Shown here: positions 25,454 to 34,249 of the stretch, one piece after another
How the letters are laid out: each line of letters starts with the position of its first letter
Position numbering within the stretch: the stretch's first letter is position 1
Source of the DNA: Marinobacterium nitratireducens
Lineage (GTDB): Bacteria > Pseudomonadota > Gammaproteobacteria > Pseudomonadales > Balneatricaceae
DNA: 64,000 nt
Assembly: GCF_014645375.1 (NCBI RefSeq)
Contig: NZ_BMLT01000003.1
Coordinates: 397,143 to 461,142, forward strand
Direction of reading: 5' to 3'
Made by a program: the position numbers and the translations under genes
Notes under the pieces: generated by a model
The model's database searches: none
What the model was told of the DNA's origin: nothing
Seen by the model: only the letters and a program-made list of their open reading frames with translations

Positions 25454-26395
25454 CTAGGCCGGTTCGCCTTCCAGCGCCCGCTTGCGCTCGTGGCGGGACT
25501 GCAGCTCGGACTTGTCGGTACGCACCAGCTGGATGTTGAACTCGACCTTGGTGAACGGCTTGTTCAGACCGTAGGCTTCGGCCTCGGCGTGATCCTCGAT
25601 GCGGTTGGCGTCGACCACCAGCTCATCGCGGGTGGCGAAGGCGAAGTCGTCGTAGGTGTAGGCATCACCCGCCAGGTTGATCTGGGTGGTCAGGTGCTTG
25701 AAGCCCGGCTTGGAAATGAAGAAGTGGATATGCGCAGGACGATTGCCGTGACGTCCGAGCAGGTTCAGCAGCTGCTGGGTGGAGCCTTCCGGCGGACAGC
25801 CGTAGCCGGACGGGATGATCGAACGGGCGGTGTAGCGACCGTTTTCGTCGGTGACGATGCGGCGGCGCAGGTTGTACTCGCTCTGGGACTGATCGAAGTA
25901 GGAGTAGGCGCCCTTGCGGTCGGCGTGCCACACATCCACCACGGCATTGGCCAGCGGCTGACCGTTTTCGTCGGTGACCTGACCGGTGAGAATCATGATC
26001 TCGGCGGTTTCATCGCTGCCGTCGTCCATGCGGGCAAAGGCTTCGCTCTGCGGCGCGCCGGCTACATACAGCGGGCCTTCGATGGTACGCGGCGTACCGC
26101 CACTAAGGCCGGCCTGCTCGTCTTCCGCGTCGAGACGGATGTCCAGGTACTTGTCCATTCCCAGCCCCGGTGCCAGCAGCGCGGCTTCACCGTTCTGACC
26201 CAGCTCGTTGACGTAGTAGACGGCCTGCCAGAACTCGTCGGGCGTGACGTCGAGGTCTTCGATGATCTGGAAAACATCGTGCATCAGGCGGTGAACGATG
26301 GTCTTCACACGCTCGTTGCCGCCTTCCTTGTTGAAGCCGGCCACTTTCTCCAGCAGATCCTGTACTTCCGCGGTTTGCATCGTCTTGACTGTCAT
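25454..26395 (-). CDS. catA: Catechol 1,2-dioxygenase
   Basis: 313 residues, non-haem Fe(III) intradiol dioxygenase cleaving catechol to cis,cis-muconate. Iron ligands fit the family spacing: Tyr164 (KGAYSYFD), Tyr198 (PSGYGCPP), His222 and His224 (RPAHIHFF). The N-terminal dimerisation helices (about 1-100, RVKTIVHRLMHDVFQIIEDLDVTPDEFWQAVYYVNELGQ) and EGPLYVAGAP motif are as in Acinetobacter CatA. Located between catC and benA on the same strand in a leftward catB-catC-catA order. Confidence 0.96.
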   Translation of the reverse strand: MTVKTMQTAEVQDLLEKVAGFNKEGGNERVKTIVHRLMHDVFQIIEDLDVTPDEFWQAVYYVNELGQNGEAALLAPGLGMDKYLDIRLDAEDEQAGLSGGTPRTIEGPLYVAGAPQSEAFARMDDGSDETAEIMILTGQVTDENGQPLANAVVDVWHADRKGAYSYFDQSQSEYNLRRRIVTDENGRYTARSIIPSGYGCPPEGSTQQLLNLLGRHGNRPAHIHFFISKPGFKHLTTQINLAGDAYTYDDFAFATRDELVVDANRIEDHAEAEAYGLNKPFTKVEFNIQLVRTDKSELQSRHERKRALEGEPA

Positions 26396-26466
26396 GTCGG
26401 TCTCCTTGGTGCTCTTGTTGTTATCGCCCTGAACCAGTTGTCAGTTGGCAATGGTGTTGTTATCGA

Positions 26467-26757
26467 CTAACGGTCGTCCTCGTGAATCGAGGACGGGTGC
26501 CGGCACAGCGGCGCGACACTGATATCCATGTAGGGGAACAGCGGCAGGTTGCTGATCAGCTCCTGCAGTTCGGCGTTGTCTTCCACGTCGAAGATGCTGA
26601 CGTTTGCGTAGCTGCCGGCCACCCGCCAAAGATGGCGCCACTTGCCCTGCTCCTGCAGTGCCTGGGCGTAGGCTTTCTCCCGCGCCTTGATGTCCGCGGC
26701 AACCTCTGCCGGCATGTCGTGCGGAATATTGACCTTCATCTCGACCTTGAACAGCAT
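26467..26757 (-). CDS. catC: Muconolactone delta-isomerase
   Basis: 96 residues, same as the family's usual length. It shifts the double bond of muconolactone to yield 3-oxoadipate enol-lactone; a decamer in known structures. Sequence signatures: MLFKVEMKVNIPHDMPAEVAADIKAREKAYAQ at the N-terminus (catalytic Glu near 26), then GKWRHLWRVAGSYANVSIFDVEDNAELQELISNLPLFPYMDISVAPLCRHPSSI. Lies 32 bp after catB. Confidence 0.96.
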   Translation of the reverse strand: MLFKVEMKVNIPHDMPAEVAADIKAREKAYAQALQEQGKWRHLWRVAGSYANVSIFDVEDNAELQELISNLPLFPYMDISVAPLCRHPSSIHEDDR

Positions 26758-26789
26758 CTGCTTTCCTCCGTTTGAAATGGTTGGGTGCC

Positions 26790-27911
26790 TCAGCCTTTGC
26801 GGCGGTAAACGGCAAGCTTGTCTTCGTCGATCTCGATACCCAGACCCGGGCCCTGCGGCAGGTCCACGCCGTTGTCATGGAAGTTGAGCGGTTTGACGAC
26901 GATGTCGTCCTTCATCAGCAGCGGGCCGAACATCTCCGTTCCCCAGTGCAGCGTTTCCCGGGTTGACCAGGCGTGCAGGGAGGCTGCGGTGCCGATGGTG
27001 CCTTCCAGCATGGTGCCGCCATACAGGCCGATACCGGCGGCGGAGGCCACCGCCGCCTGTTCCAGCACCTGCGCCGGGCCGCCCGCCTTGGCGATCTTCA
27101 TGGCGACGGCGCCGGAGAAGCCCGCGGCCGCGAGGTTGTACAGATCCTTGGCATCGGCCACGGCTTCGTCGGCGAGAATCGGCAGGTGAAATTTCTCGGA
27201 CAGTCGCACCAGGCTGGCGAAGTCCTTCATCGGCGTGGGCTGCTCGACCAGGTCGATACCGGCGGCCTGCAGCTCGGCCATACCTTTGGCGGCGGTGGAC
27301 TCATCCCAGGCCTGGTTCACGTCGACGCGAACACTGGCGCTTTCACCCACCGCTTCCTTGATCGCCGCCACGTGGCGCACGTCGTCCATCAGGGCGCGGG
27401 AGCCGATCTTGAGCTTGAAGTCGCAGTGGCGGCGGGTTTCGATCAGCCCCAGCGCCTCGTGAATATCCTTTTCGGTATCGCCGCTGGCCAGGGTCCAGAG
27501 CACCGGCAGGTGCCGATGGACGGCGCCGCCGAGCAGCTCGCTGACCGGACGGCCCAGGCGCTTGCCCTGCAGGTCCAGCAGTGCGGTTTCGATGGCGGAC
27601 TTGGCCAGGTTGTTGCCGCGGGTCGAGCGGCCTAGCATTACCTTAAGGGTATTGATATTGTCCGCTGCCTGGCCGATCAGCTGCGGGCTGAAGTAGGTAT
27701 CGACGGTAAGCTTGATGCTTTCCGGGCTTTCCGGACCGTAAGACAGACCGCCGATGGTGGTGGCCTCGCCCAGCCCTTCGAGCCCGTCAGAGTCCTTGAT
27801 CCGCACGATCACCATGCTCTGGACGCCCATGGTTGTCATGGAAAGCTTGTGAGGGCGAATGGTCGGGATGTCGACCAGAATCGCTTCGATGGAGTGAATG
27901 GTTGCGGACAT
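26790..27911 (-). CDS. catB: Muconate cycloisomerase
   Basis: 373 residues of the enolase superfamily. It converts cis,cis-muconate to muconolactone using Mn2+. N-terminal capping domain MSATIHSIEAILVDIPTIRPHKLSMTTMG; catalytic Lys pair in DFKLKIGSR; metal ligands within RVDVNQAWDE, VEQPTP and ILADEAVAD; C-terminal ALKIAKAGG-type phrase appears as AMKIAKAGG. The ATG at 27911 is the family start, the frame to 27980 being upstream leader. It heads the leftward cat-ben run; the 106-bp gap to catR is the divergent promoter. Confidence 0.95.
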   Translation of the reverse strand: MSATIHSIEAILVDIPTIRPHKLSMTTMGVQSMVIVRIKDSDGLEGLGEATTIGGLSYGPESPESIKLTVDTYFSPQLIGQAADNINTLKVMLGRSTRGNNLAKSAIETALLDLQGKRLGRPVSELLGGAVHRHLPVLWTLASGDTEKDIHEALGLIETRRHCDFKLKIGSRALMDDVRHVAAIKEAVGESASVRVDVNQAWDESTAAKGMAELQAAGIDLVEQPTPMKDFASLVRLSEKFHLPILADEAVADAKDLYNLAAAGFSGAVAMKIAKAGGPAQVLEQAAVASAAGIGLYGGTMLEGTIGTAASLHAWSTRETLHWGTEMFGPLLMKDDIVVKPLNFHDNGVDLPQGPGLGIEIDEDKLAVYRRKG

Positions 27912-28000
27912 GGGCTCTCCGAATCGCAATGTGTAAAACCTGTGATTCGAAAAGTACGGGGTTTCGCTGGCCGGAACCAATATTGATTAAGTAGCAACCA

Positions 28001-28015
28001 ATACCCAGGAGGTAT
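28001..28015. promoter_or_regulatory. CatM/BenM-type site ATAC-N7-GTAT
   Basis: ATAC (28001-28004) and GTAT (28012-28015) with exactly 7 nt between, the consensus known for CatM/BenM LysR regulators. It lies directly over the ribosome site (CAGGAGG) of the divergent LysR gene and 90 bp upstream of catB. Confidence 0.6.
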
Positions 28016-28017
28016 GG

Positions 28018-28920
28018 ATGGAGCTGAGGCACCTGCGATACTTCATCGCGGCGGCGGAAGAGCGCAACCTGACCCGGGCCGCGGAAAAGCTGTTCATCGC
28101 CCAGCCGCCTCTGACAAGGCAGATCAAGCAGCTGGAGGAGGAACTGGGCGTGGAGCTGTTTGTGCGCAAGCCGCGGGGACTCGAGCTCACGCCCGGCGGA
28201 GAGTATTTCCTCGGTCAGGCCCGCCAGCTTCTGGACAAGCTTTCGGCAACGATCGATGAAACCCGGCGCATTGCCCAGCACCGCAAAACGGTTTTTTCCA
28301 TCGGCTTCGTGCCGTCGGTCTTCTACGGCCAGCTACCGAAAATGATTCGACGCCTGCGCCAGAACAAGAACCTGGAGATCCTGCTGTACGAGCTGAAAAC
28401 ACAGGAACAGGTGGAAGCGCTGAAAACCGGCAAGATCGATATCGGCTTTGGACGGGTCAACATCGAGGATCCGGACGTGGAACAGGAGCTACTGTTCGCC
28501 GAGCCCATCATTGCCGCGGTGCCGGCCGGTCATGAGCTCGGCCGGCACCCTCCGACGATGCAGGAATTGTCGGAATGGCCACTGGTGGCCTTCCCGTCGG
28601 GCCCGGGGCCGAACTTTGCCGATATCACCCAGGCGCTGTTTCACAGCCGGGGTCTGAAGATACGTGTCAGCCAGCAGGTCAACGACCTTCAGACCGCGCT
28701 GTCTCTGGTGGCGTCCGATATGGGTTTCACCCTGGTGCCGGAGCAGGTCTGCAAGCTCAATCGCGAAGGCGTCGAGTTCGTCTCCCTGGGCGAGCCCGGT
28801 ATCACCATCCCGGTGATCGCCTCGCGCAGACGGGGCGAGAATCCGAACGCCGTGATGCGACTGGTCAACAGCATTCTCCACGAGCTGGTCGAAAACCGGC
28901 TAAGCGGACGATACCCCTAA
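28018..28920 (+). CDS. catR: LysR regulator of the cat-ben genes (CatR/CatM/BenM type)
   Basis: 300 residues. The start MELRHLRYFIAAAEERNLTRAAEKLFIAQPPLTRQIKQLEEELGVELFVRKPRGLELTPGGEYFL is the LysR winged helix-turn-helix as found in CatM/BenM; the effector domain contains FSIGFVPSVFYGQLPKMIRRLRQNK and FPSGPGPNFADITQALFHSRGLKIRVSQQVNDLQTALSLVASDMGFTLVPE. Relatives respond to cis,cis-muconate, and BenM additionally to benzoate. It is divergent from catB and is the only LysR gene near both the cat and ben genes, so it likely controls both. Start chosen by the AGGAGG 8 nt upstream. Confidence 0.88.
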   Translation: MELRHLRYFIAAAEERNLTRAAEKLFIAQPPLTRQIKQLEEELGVELFVRKPRGLELTPGGEYFLGQARQLLDKLSATIDETRRIAQHRKTVFSIGFVPSVFYGQLPKMIRRLRQNKNLEILLYELKTQEQVEALKTGKIDIGFGRVNIEDPDVEQELLFAEPIIAAVPAGHELGRHPPTMQELSEWPLVAFPSGPGPNFADITQALFHSRGLKIRVSQQVNDLQTALSLVASDMGFTLVPEQVCKLNREGVEFVSLGEPGITIPVIASRRRGENPNAVMRLVNSILHELVENRLSGRYP

Positions 28921-29213
28921 CACGCGCTCCGCCTCACCAGCTTCGACGTGATGTATTCGAGGTACTGTGAATCACGGCCCGGTACTGTTCCGACTAGTGA
29001 GCATCCGCCAATTGAAGCGCTCGCGGTATGAGTTCGAAACTCCTCTCCTTCCATCTCCTCGCCGCGCTTCATTGAAATTCCAACATGCGGAACAGCCCAG
29101 AGCAAAAATTGACTGACAAGCAGAATAAATTCAAATGTATCCGTACAAACTAATGCAAAAAGCACATCAGTAAGAATACGTCCTATTCTCCCTGAAAGAG
29201 GCTGGAATCTAGC
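28921..29213. other. Intergenic region before TAXI-TRAP permease
   Basis: No gene supported. The base composition becomes AT-richer from about 29,050 onward, marking the transition into the 29-38 kb transporter region. Confidence 0.4.
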
Positions 29214-31106
29214 ATGATAATAAAAAAACATATTTTGCAGTATGGAAAGACGACCTTATTTCTACGCCAAGGACTTTTTATATTTGTCGCCTCACTGCTG
29301 GTCGCGGGAACCCTCTATACTGCCCGCTTCGGTATATATGACGACACCTTGGTACGTGTCGGTGGACTTGCGCTGGGCGTCCTGCTCCTGCTGATTCGCC
29401 CCTCCTCCACCGCCAGCTCGTCGCGACTGCTCCTGGACCTCGGACTCTGTGGCCTGTTAATCGCCGCCCTGGTGCGTTACGCCATAATCGCCGACCAACT
29501 GGAAACCGGTTTGTACTTTCTTGAACCCATCGACGTCGTCCTTGGTGTAGGGGCTCTGATCGTACTGCTGGAAATGGCACGGCGCATGGTCGGACTGCCC
29601 TTGGTGCTGGTATGCCTCGCCGGCATAATCTACGGACTTCTCGGCGACCGGCTCGGCGGCATGCTAAGCCATGCCGGAATGACCCTTCCCGATATGATTT
29701 TTACCCTGTGGTACAGCTTCGATGGTGTGTTTGGCCGCCCGCTCGCCGTCGTGGTGAGCACCATCGTCATTTTCATCATCTTCGGCGCCCTGTTGGAGGT
29801 ACTGGGAGCCGGCGAAGTATTGTTAAAACTGGCAATGCGCAGCCTTGGCTGGCTGCGTGGCGGCGCGGCCCATGCCGCGGTACTGGCAAGCGCTCTCTTC
29901 GGTTCAGTGTCGGGCAGCGCCGTCGCAAACGTCGTCGGAACCGGAGTCGTCACCATTCCCATGATAAAGCGAAGCGGCTTCTCTGCACGCTTCGCCGGCG
30001 CCGTCGAAACCGCAGCCTCAAGCGGTGGTCAGATCATGCCGCCGATCATGGGTGCCGTAGCCTTCATCATGGCAGACCTAACGGGCATTCCCTACCTCTA
30101 CATCTGTCTCGCAGCGCTCGTTCCGGCTCTGCTTTACTATGGCAGCCTGCTTGCCTGCATTTCCGCCGAGGCACGCCGTATCGGCATAGAACGCCCAGAT
30201 CCGGCCACCCTTCCCCGCCTCAATGGCCGTGACTGGCTGATGCTGTCGGTATTTGCCGTTCCGCTGGGACTAATCATACTGCTATTGGTAGGAGGCAAGT
30301 CGCCCGCACTGGCCGGTTTCTGGGCCACAGTTACCGCTTTGATACTGGGCCTGTTGTTCAACCCCGAGACCCGCTCACTTACCAAACTGAAAGAGCTGGT
30401 AACAACCGCCGCTTCCGCCAGCGCGACAATACTGGTAGCCGTCGGCGCCGTCGGCATTATCGTTGGCATCATGAACCTTACCGGCCTTGGATTGCGCTTC
30501 GCTACAGCGGCTCAGATGCTCTCCGACGGCTCACTTCTGATGTCACTGGTATTGATGGCGCTTGCTTGCCTGGTGCTCGGCATGGGGATGCCGACGGTAC
30601 CCGCCTACCTGATCATCATCCTGATAATGGGCCCTGCAGTGGAAGCGCTCGGCCTACCCACCGTCGCCGCACATCTGTTCGTGGTCTATTTTGCAGTGAT
30701 GTCGGCAGTTACGCCCCCAGTCGCACTTGCGGCGTTCGCGGCGGCATCCATCGCCCAGGCCAACCCCATTGGCATAAGTGTGACGGCGGTACGCCTCGCC
30801 CTGATAGGCTTCCTGGTACCTTTCGCTTTCGCCTTTAACCCATCCTTGTTGCTGATCACCGACTTCTCAATCACCGAATTCTGCTGGGTTTTGTTGCGGC
30901 TAGCAGTGGCTATCTGGTGTCTCGCGGTATTCCCCGCGCGCGGAATGGTCTGGACACTGGCATCCGTCGCCGCGGCCGTCTGTCTGGTTCTACCATCAAT
31001 CCCCCTGCAATTGGCAGCGATGGTGCTGACATCTGCTGCCGAGCTGACCTCCCGAAGATTCGGCACTGTCACCTACCGAAGCGACTCACCGAAAAGCAGT
31101 TGCTGA
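29214..31106 (+). CDS. TRAP transporter fused permease (4TM-12TM, TAXI type)
   Basis: 630 residues, hydrophobic throughout, with a small-subunit-like N-terminal part (about 1-130) fused to a DctM-like large subunit. Hallmarks: LLEMARRMVGLPLVLVCLAGIIYGLLGDRLGG, FGSVSGSAVANVVGTGVVTIPMIKRSGFSARFAGAVETAASSGGQIMPPIMGAVAFIMA, and GMGMPTVPAYLIIILIMGPAVEALGLPTVAAHLFVVYFAVMSAVTPPVALAAFAAAS. It moves an organic anion across the inner membrane with Na+/H+. Its binding protein is the next gene (31191). Substrate unknown; neighbours suggest an aromatic acid. The start lacks a strong ribosome site. Confidence 0.92.
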   Translation: MIIKKHILQYGKTTLFLRQGLFIFVASLLVAGTLYTARFGIYDDTLVRVGGLALGVLLLLIRPSSTASSSRLLLDLGLCGLLIAALVRYAIIADQLETGLYFLEPIDVVLGVGALIVLLEMARRMVGLPLVLVCLAGIIYGLLGDRLGGMLSHAGMTLPDMIFTLWYSFDGVFGRPLAVVVSTIVIFIIFGALLEVLGAGEVLLKLAMRSLGWLRGGAAHAAVLASALFGSVSGSAVANVVGTGVVTIPMIKRSGFSARFAGAVETAASSGGQIMPPIMGAVAFIMADLTGIPYLYICLAALVPALLYYGSLLACISAEARRIGIERPDPATLPRLNGRDWLMLSVFAVPLGLIILLLVGGKSPALAGFWATVTALILGLLFNPETRSLTKLKELVTTAASASATILVAVGAVGIIVGIMNLTGLGLRFATAAQMLSDGSLLMSLVLMALACLVLGMGMPTVPAYLIIILIMGPAVEALGLPTVAAHLFVVYFAVMSAVTPPVALAAFAAASIAQANPIGISVTAVRLALIGFLVPFAFAFNPSLLLITDFSITEFCWVLLRLAVAIWCLAVFPARGMVWTLASVAAAVCLVLPSIPLQLAAMVLTSAAELTSRRFGTVTYRSDSPKSSC

Positions 31107-31190
31107 CTAAAAATTCATTGAACAGAGCCAGGCCCAAGTACTGCTCTAACGTTGCCAAATATCGTCCTAAAACAAAAAATGGAGAGTATC

Positions 31191-32219
31191 ATGATCCGCC
31201 AACTTCATAGGAAAGCCCTCGGCCTGATAGCGGCAGCCGCTCTATCGGCAATGACAGTGGTACCGGCTTCCGCGACAGAAAACTTTCGCCTGTCTACATT
31301 GGGGCCCGGTACTTCTCCTTATGTCGTAATGAACACTTTCGCCAATATCGTCAACGAAAAGCTTCCCGAATACAGCATCGAGGTGAATGCAACGGGAGCG
31401 GCGACCCGGCACGCAATCGAAACAGCCATGGGGCGTTCACAGTTTTTTATGTCCTCACCGAACCTGTATCACTTGATGGAGACAGAGTCCGGTCCTTTCG
31501 CCAAGTCAAAAGGGGCTGCAAAACAGGCAGAAAAGTTAAGAGCACTGTTCAATTTTCCATTGGGGTACTATCACATTGCCACCTTCGCCGACTCTGGCAT
31601 TGAGACTTTCGAAGACTTCAGGGGCAAACGGCTGTTTCTGGGCCCTCCGGGGGGAGCGGCCAATGAAGCGATGCGAATACTGATTGAGGCAGTTACCGGC
31701 TATAAGGCGAAAGAAGACTACGATGTTGTCAGCCTGGGCTGGGATGCCGCTGCGCAGGGCTTTCAGGACGGCCATATCGATGTGTACTTTAACCCGACCT
31801 TACCGCCAAGCCCTATCATGACCCAGGTTGCTATGACCAACAAAATCAGATTGCTTGGCATACCAAATGAGAAGCTGCAACGCCCGGAAGTTCAAAAACT
31901 ACTGGAGCGACCGGGTTTCTTCCTGGGTTCTATTCCGGCCGGAATATATGGTGACAATCAAGTCACTAAAGGTGACGTTCTGACAATCGGTGCTACCGTT
32001 GGAATCATTACCAACCAGTCAGTGCCTGAAGAAACTATTTACAAAATAACCAAAATATTCTGGGAAAACATCGACGGCCGCGCGAGGCAAACAGAACTTC
32101 TTAAGAATGTTCAGTTTCAAAGAGCATTTGATCAACTCAACATTGTACTTCACCCTGGCGCCGCTAGATATTATCGAGAGAAGGGCCTTGAGATTCCAGA
32201 AAATCTAACCGGACTGTAA
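31191..32219 (+). CDS. TAXI-family TRAP substrate-binding protein
   Basis: 342 residues from the ATG at 31191, chosen because GGAGAG lies 5-10 nt upstream; in-frame ATGs at 31152 and 31179 are weaker. Signal peptide about residues 1-30 (KALGLIAAAALSAMTVVPASA-TENF). The mature protein shows the TAXI pattern: FRLSTLGPGTSPYVVMNTFANIVNEKLPEYSIEVNATGAATRHAIETAMGRSQFFMSSPNLYHLMETESGPF, and LRALFNFPLGYYHIATFADSGIETFEDFRGKRLFLGPPGGAANEAMRIL. The C-terminus LHPGAARYYREKGLEIPENL is typical. Works with the fused permease 84 bp upstream. Confidence 0.92.
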   Translation: MIRQLHRKALGLIAAAALSAMTVVPASATENFRLSTLGPGTSPYVVMNTFANIVNEKLPEYSIEVNATGAATRHAIETAMGRSQFFMSSPNLYHLMETESGPFAKSKGAAKQAEKLRALFNFPLGYYHIATFADSGIETFEDFRGKRLFLGPPGGAANEAMRILIEAVTGYKAKEDYDVVSLGWDAAAQGFQDGHIDVYFNPTLPPSPIMTQVAMTNKIRLLGIPNEKLQRPEVQKLLERPGFFLGSIPAGIYGDNQVTKGDVLTIGATVGIITNQSVPEETIYKITKIFWENIDGRARQTELLKNVQFQRAFDQLNIVLHPGAARYYREKGLEIPENLTGL

Positions 32220-32713
32220 CGCTAAGCAGCAGTAGAGATTGGGAGAATGCGGTTTGAATAAGCCTCTAATAGTGGAATACCTTTCTGCATCTTCCATCTT
32301 TAACCCCACTTGTGATTAGGATTAAAATCTGTTTAGAAAAACGGGCTTCAGATCATATAAAAATATCGACTTCAGACTCTCGCCTCCCTGTTACTCCGCC
32401 TCCATCCCAGGCTCGGCTATGACCCGGGCCAATCAGCCGTAATGAAACTTCAAACGTGACTAGCCTTCACGACAGCCATTCCAGTCCGTGTTGCGAAACG
32501 GCGTATCTATGATCCTAAAAAGCAGATGTTAACTTATTGTTTTTATTGTATTTTTTATTTAAACAGCTATAGATAAATAAATAGCCTGACCAGACATCAA
32601 TACACGACGACCAAGACCGTTTCGCATCGCGGAACGCCATGATGACGCTTTTGACACTTCCACTGCCTCCGTAAAAAATGGGCACATATCAATAAATATA
32701 ACCGGAGCCCATT
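32220..32713. promoter_or_regulatory. AT-rich upstream region of TRAP-sulfatase operon with IclR-like palindrome
   Basis: No gene. A 17-bp near-palindrome GTTTCGCATCGCGGAAC (32619-32635) sits 79 bp before the DctP start and a half-site TTGCGAAAC occurs at 32491-32499. These resemble the TTCGCA-n-TGCGAA sites upstream of pcaI and of the hydroquinone operon. Confidence 0.5.
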
Positions 32714-33745
32714 ATGCGCATTACGATAAAAAAACTGCTTTCTGCAACCGCTCTTAGCCTTTGTTTCTCCGCAGCGGCCTCAGCAGATGAAAGCACGACC
32801 ATCATTTTCAACTCCTTTTTCCCACCGCAGAACTTTATCAATACTAAAGTTCTCCCCAAGTGGATTCGTGAAATAGATAAAGCCACCGACGGACGTGTGA
32901 AAATTATCGTACCGCCAAAAACGGTTTCACCGCCGCAACAACTGTGGGAAGCCATTTCAACAGGCCTTGCCGACGCCGGCTATCTCTATAATGGTTTTCT
33001 ACCGTCCAACGTCAGCCTACCACTAATCGCTCATCTACCGGGCCTGACTTCTGAATCGTCAGAAGCCATGTCCGTATCCTTATGGAAAACGTATCAGCAG
33101 TATTTTAAGGATGCGAACGAATTCAGCAGCGATTTCGAACTACTTTCTCTATTCGTCGCTTCGCCTGCTGAATTTTACTCGATATCGGATACTAATTTCT
33201 CTAGTTCAGAGCAGTTGAAGAAGGCAAAAATTTGGGCATTACCAGGCACAACTGCAAGCATCATGAAAAATACCGATATTTCGGTAGTAAGCGGACCCGC
33301 CGCACAAATCCATGAGTTCGTATCCCATGGCGTCGTGGATGCTTTTGTCGGGATTCCATACATTGATGCAGAGGCATTTAAAGCCTCAAACTACATCAAG
33401 TCAGTCACAAACTTTAAGCGAAATATATTTGCACCAAGCTTTTCTGTCTTAATTTCCAATAAAAAATGGCTGGAAATTTCAGAAACAGACAGAGAAGCAA
33501 TCAAAAACATTTCCGGTGAATACTTTTCTCATCTTATCGGAAAAGAATTTGACAAGAACAATATAAAAGCCAAGAAAAAGATCGAAAAGAAAGGCATATC
33601 CTATGTCGATGCCGGCGATGATCTTGAAGCCGTTATAAAAGCCGCATCTGATCCTTTGTATTTTCAGTGGAAAGAAACCGCCAAAGCAAAAGGTGTAGAT
33701 GGAGAAGCTGCAATTAATTACTACAACTCAAACTTTAGTAATTAG
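32714..33745 (+). CDS. TRAP substrate-binding protein, DctP type, of sulfatase operon
   Basis: 343 residues. Signal peptide residues 1-24 (RITIKKLLSATALSLCFSAAASA-DEST). DctP-type fold: IIFNSFFPPQNFINTKVLPKWIREIDKATDGRVKIIVPPKTVSPPQQLWEAISTGLADAGYLYNGFLP, then IWALPGTTASIMKNTDISVVSGPAAQIHEFVSHGVVDAFVGIPYIDAEAFKASNYIK. The core Arg found in the usual KIR(A/T) motif is not obvious (KIWALPG instead), suggesting a divergent ligand mode. First gene of the operon DctP-DctQ-DctM-sulfatase. Codon use and GC content are visibly lower than in the surrounding catabolic genes. Confidence 0.88.
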   Translation: MRITIKKLLSATALSLCFSAAASADESTTIIFNSFFPPQNFINTKVLPKWIREIDKATDGRVKIIVPPKTVSPPQQLWEAISTGLADAGYLYNGFLPSNVSLPLIAHLPGLTSESSEAMSVSLWKTYQQYFKDANEFSSDFELLSLFVASPAEFYSISDTNFSSSEQLKKAKIWALPGTTASIMKNTDISVVSGPAAQIHEFVSHGVVDAFVGIPYIDAEAFKASNYIKSVTNFKRNIFAPSFSVLISNKKWLEISETDREAIKNISGEYFSHLIGKEFDKNNIKAKKKIEKKGISYVDAGDDLEAVIKAASDPLYFQWKETAKAKGVDGEAAINYYNSNFSN

Positions 33746-33778
33746 GATCACAACTTACACATAACAATAGGTCTTTTT

Positions 33779-34249
33779 ATGAACAGGGCAGAAAGAGCAG
33801 CATGTACGTTCAGTGAGTATAGTGCCGCATTATTACTAGCGACAATTTCTATATTTACATTTTCAGACGTATTGCTTAGATATTTATTTTCATCATCGAT
33901 TATTGGCTCGAATGAAATCGTTCAATTATTAATGACGGGCTTCATAGCGTCTGGAATTGTCATTACAACAAACAGCAACAAACATATCTGCGTGTCCATC
34001 TTTGAAGACGCATTCAGTAAAAGCATCAAGACTCTGTTCAATACTTTTTCGAAAATAACATGCGGAGTGGTTTTCACGTTTATGACTTTCGCCGTAATCA
34101 GGACGTTCACAAGTGAATTTAAACTGGGGCGAAGCAGCGAACTAGTCAATATCCCTTACTGGGCCTACTCTGCAGTCGTTGCGGCATTTTTATTGATCAT
34201 CACACTGCTAACCATAATCAAAATAGTCCAGCCAGGTAAAACAAAATGA
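33779..34249 (+). CDS. TRAP small permease subunit, DctQ type
   Basis: 156 residues with four predicted membrane segments (about 15-40, 52-74, 93-112, 128-148). The SNEIVQLLMTGFIASGIVITTNSNKHICVSIFEDAF segment corresponds to the conserved E-[IL]-x-x-x-[LF]...H-[IV]-x-V block of DctQ. It partners the large subunit encoded next, with a 4-bp start/stop overlap (ATGA at 34246-34249). Confidence 0.9.
   Translation: MNRAERAACTFSEYSAALLLATISIFTFSDVLLRYLFSSSIIGSNEIVQLLMTGFIASGIVITTNSNKHICVSIFEDAFSKSIKTLFNTFSKITCGVVFTFMTFAVIRTFTSEFKLGRSSELVNIPYWAYSAVVAAFLLIITLLTIIKIVQPGKTK

Noticed and set aside
24026..26470. 814-codon open frame on the strand opposite benA/catA
   Set aside because: It is complementary to well-defined Rieske and intradiol genes with all catalytic residues; its Val/Gly-rich translation is what a GC-rich antisense frame gives.
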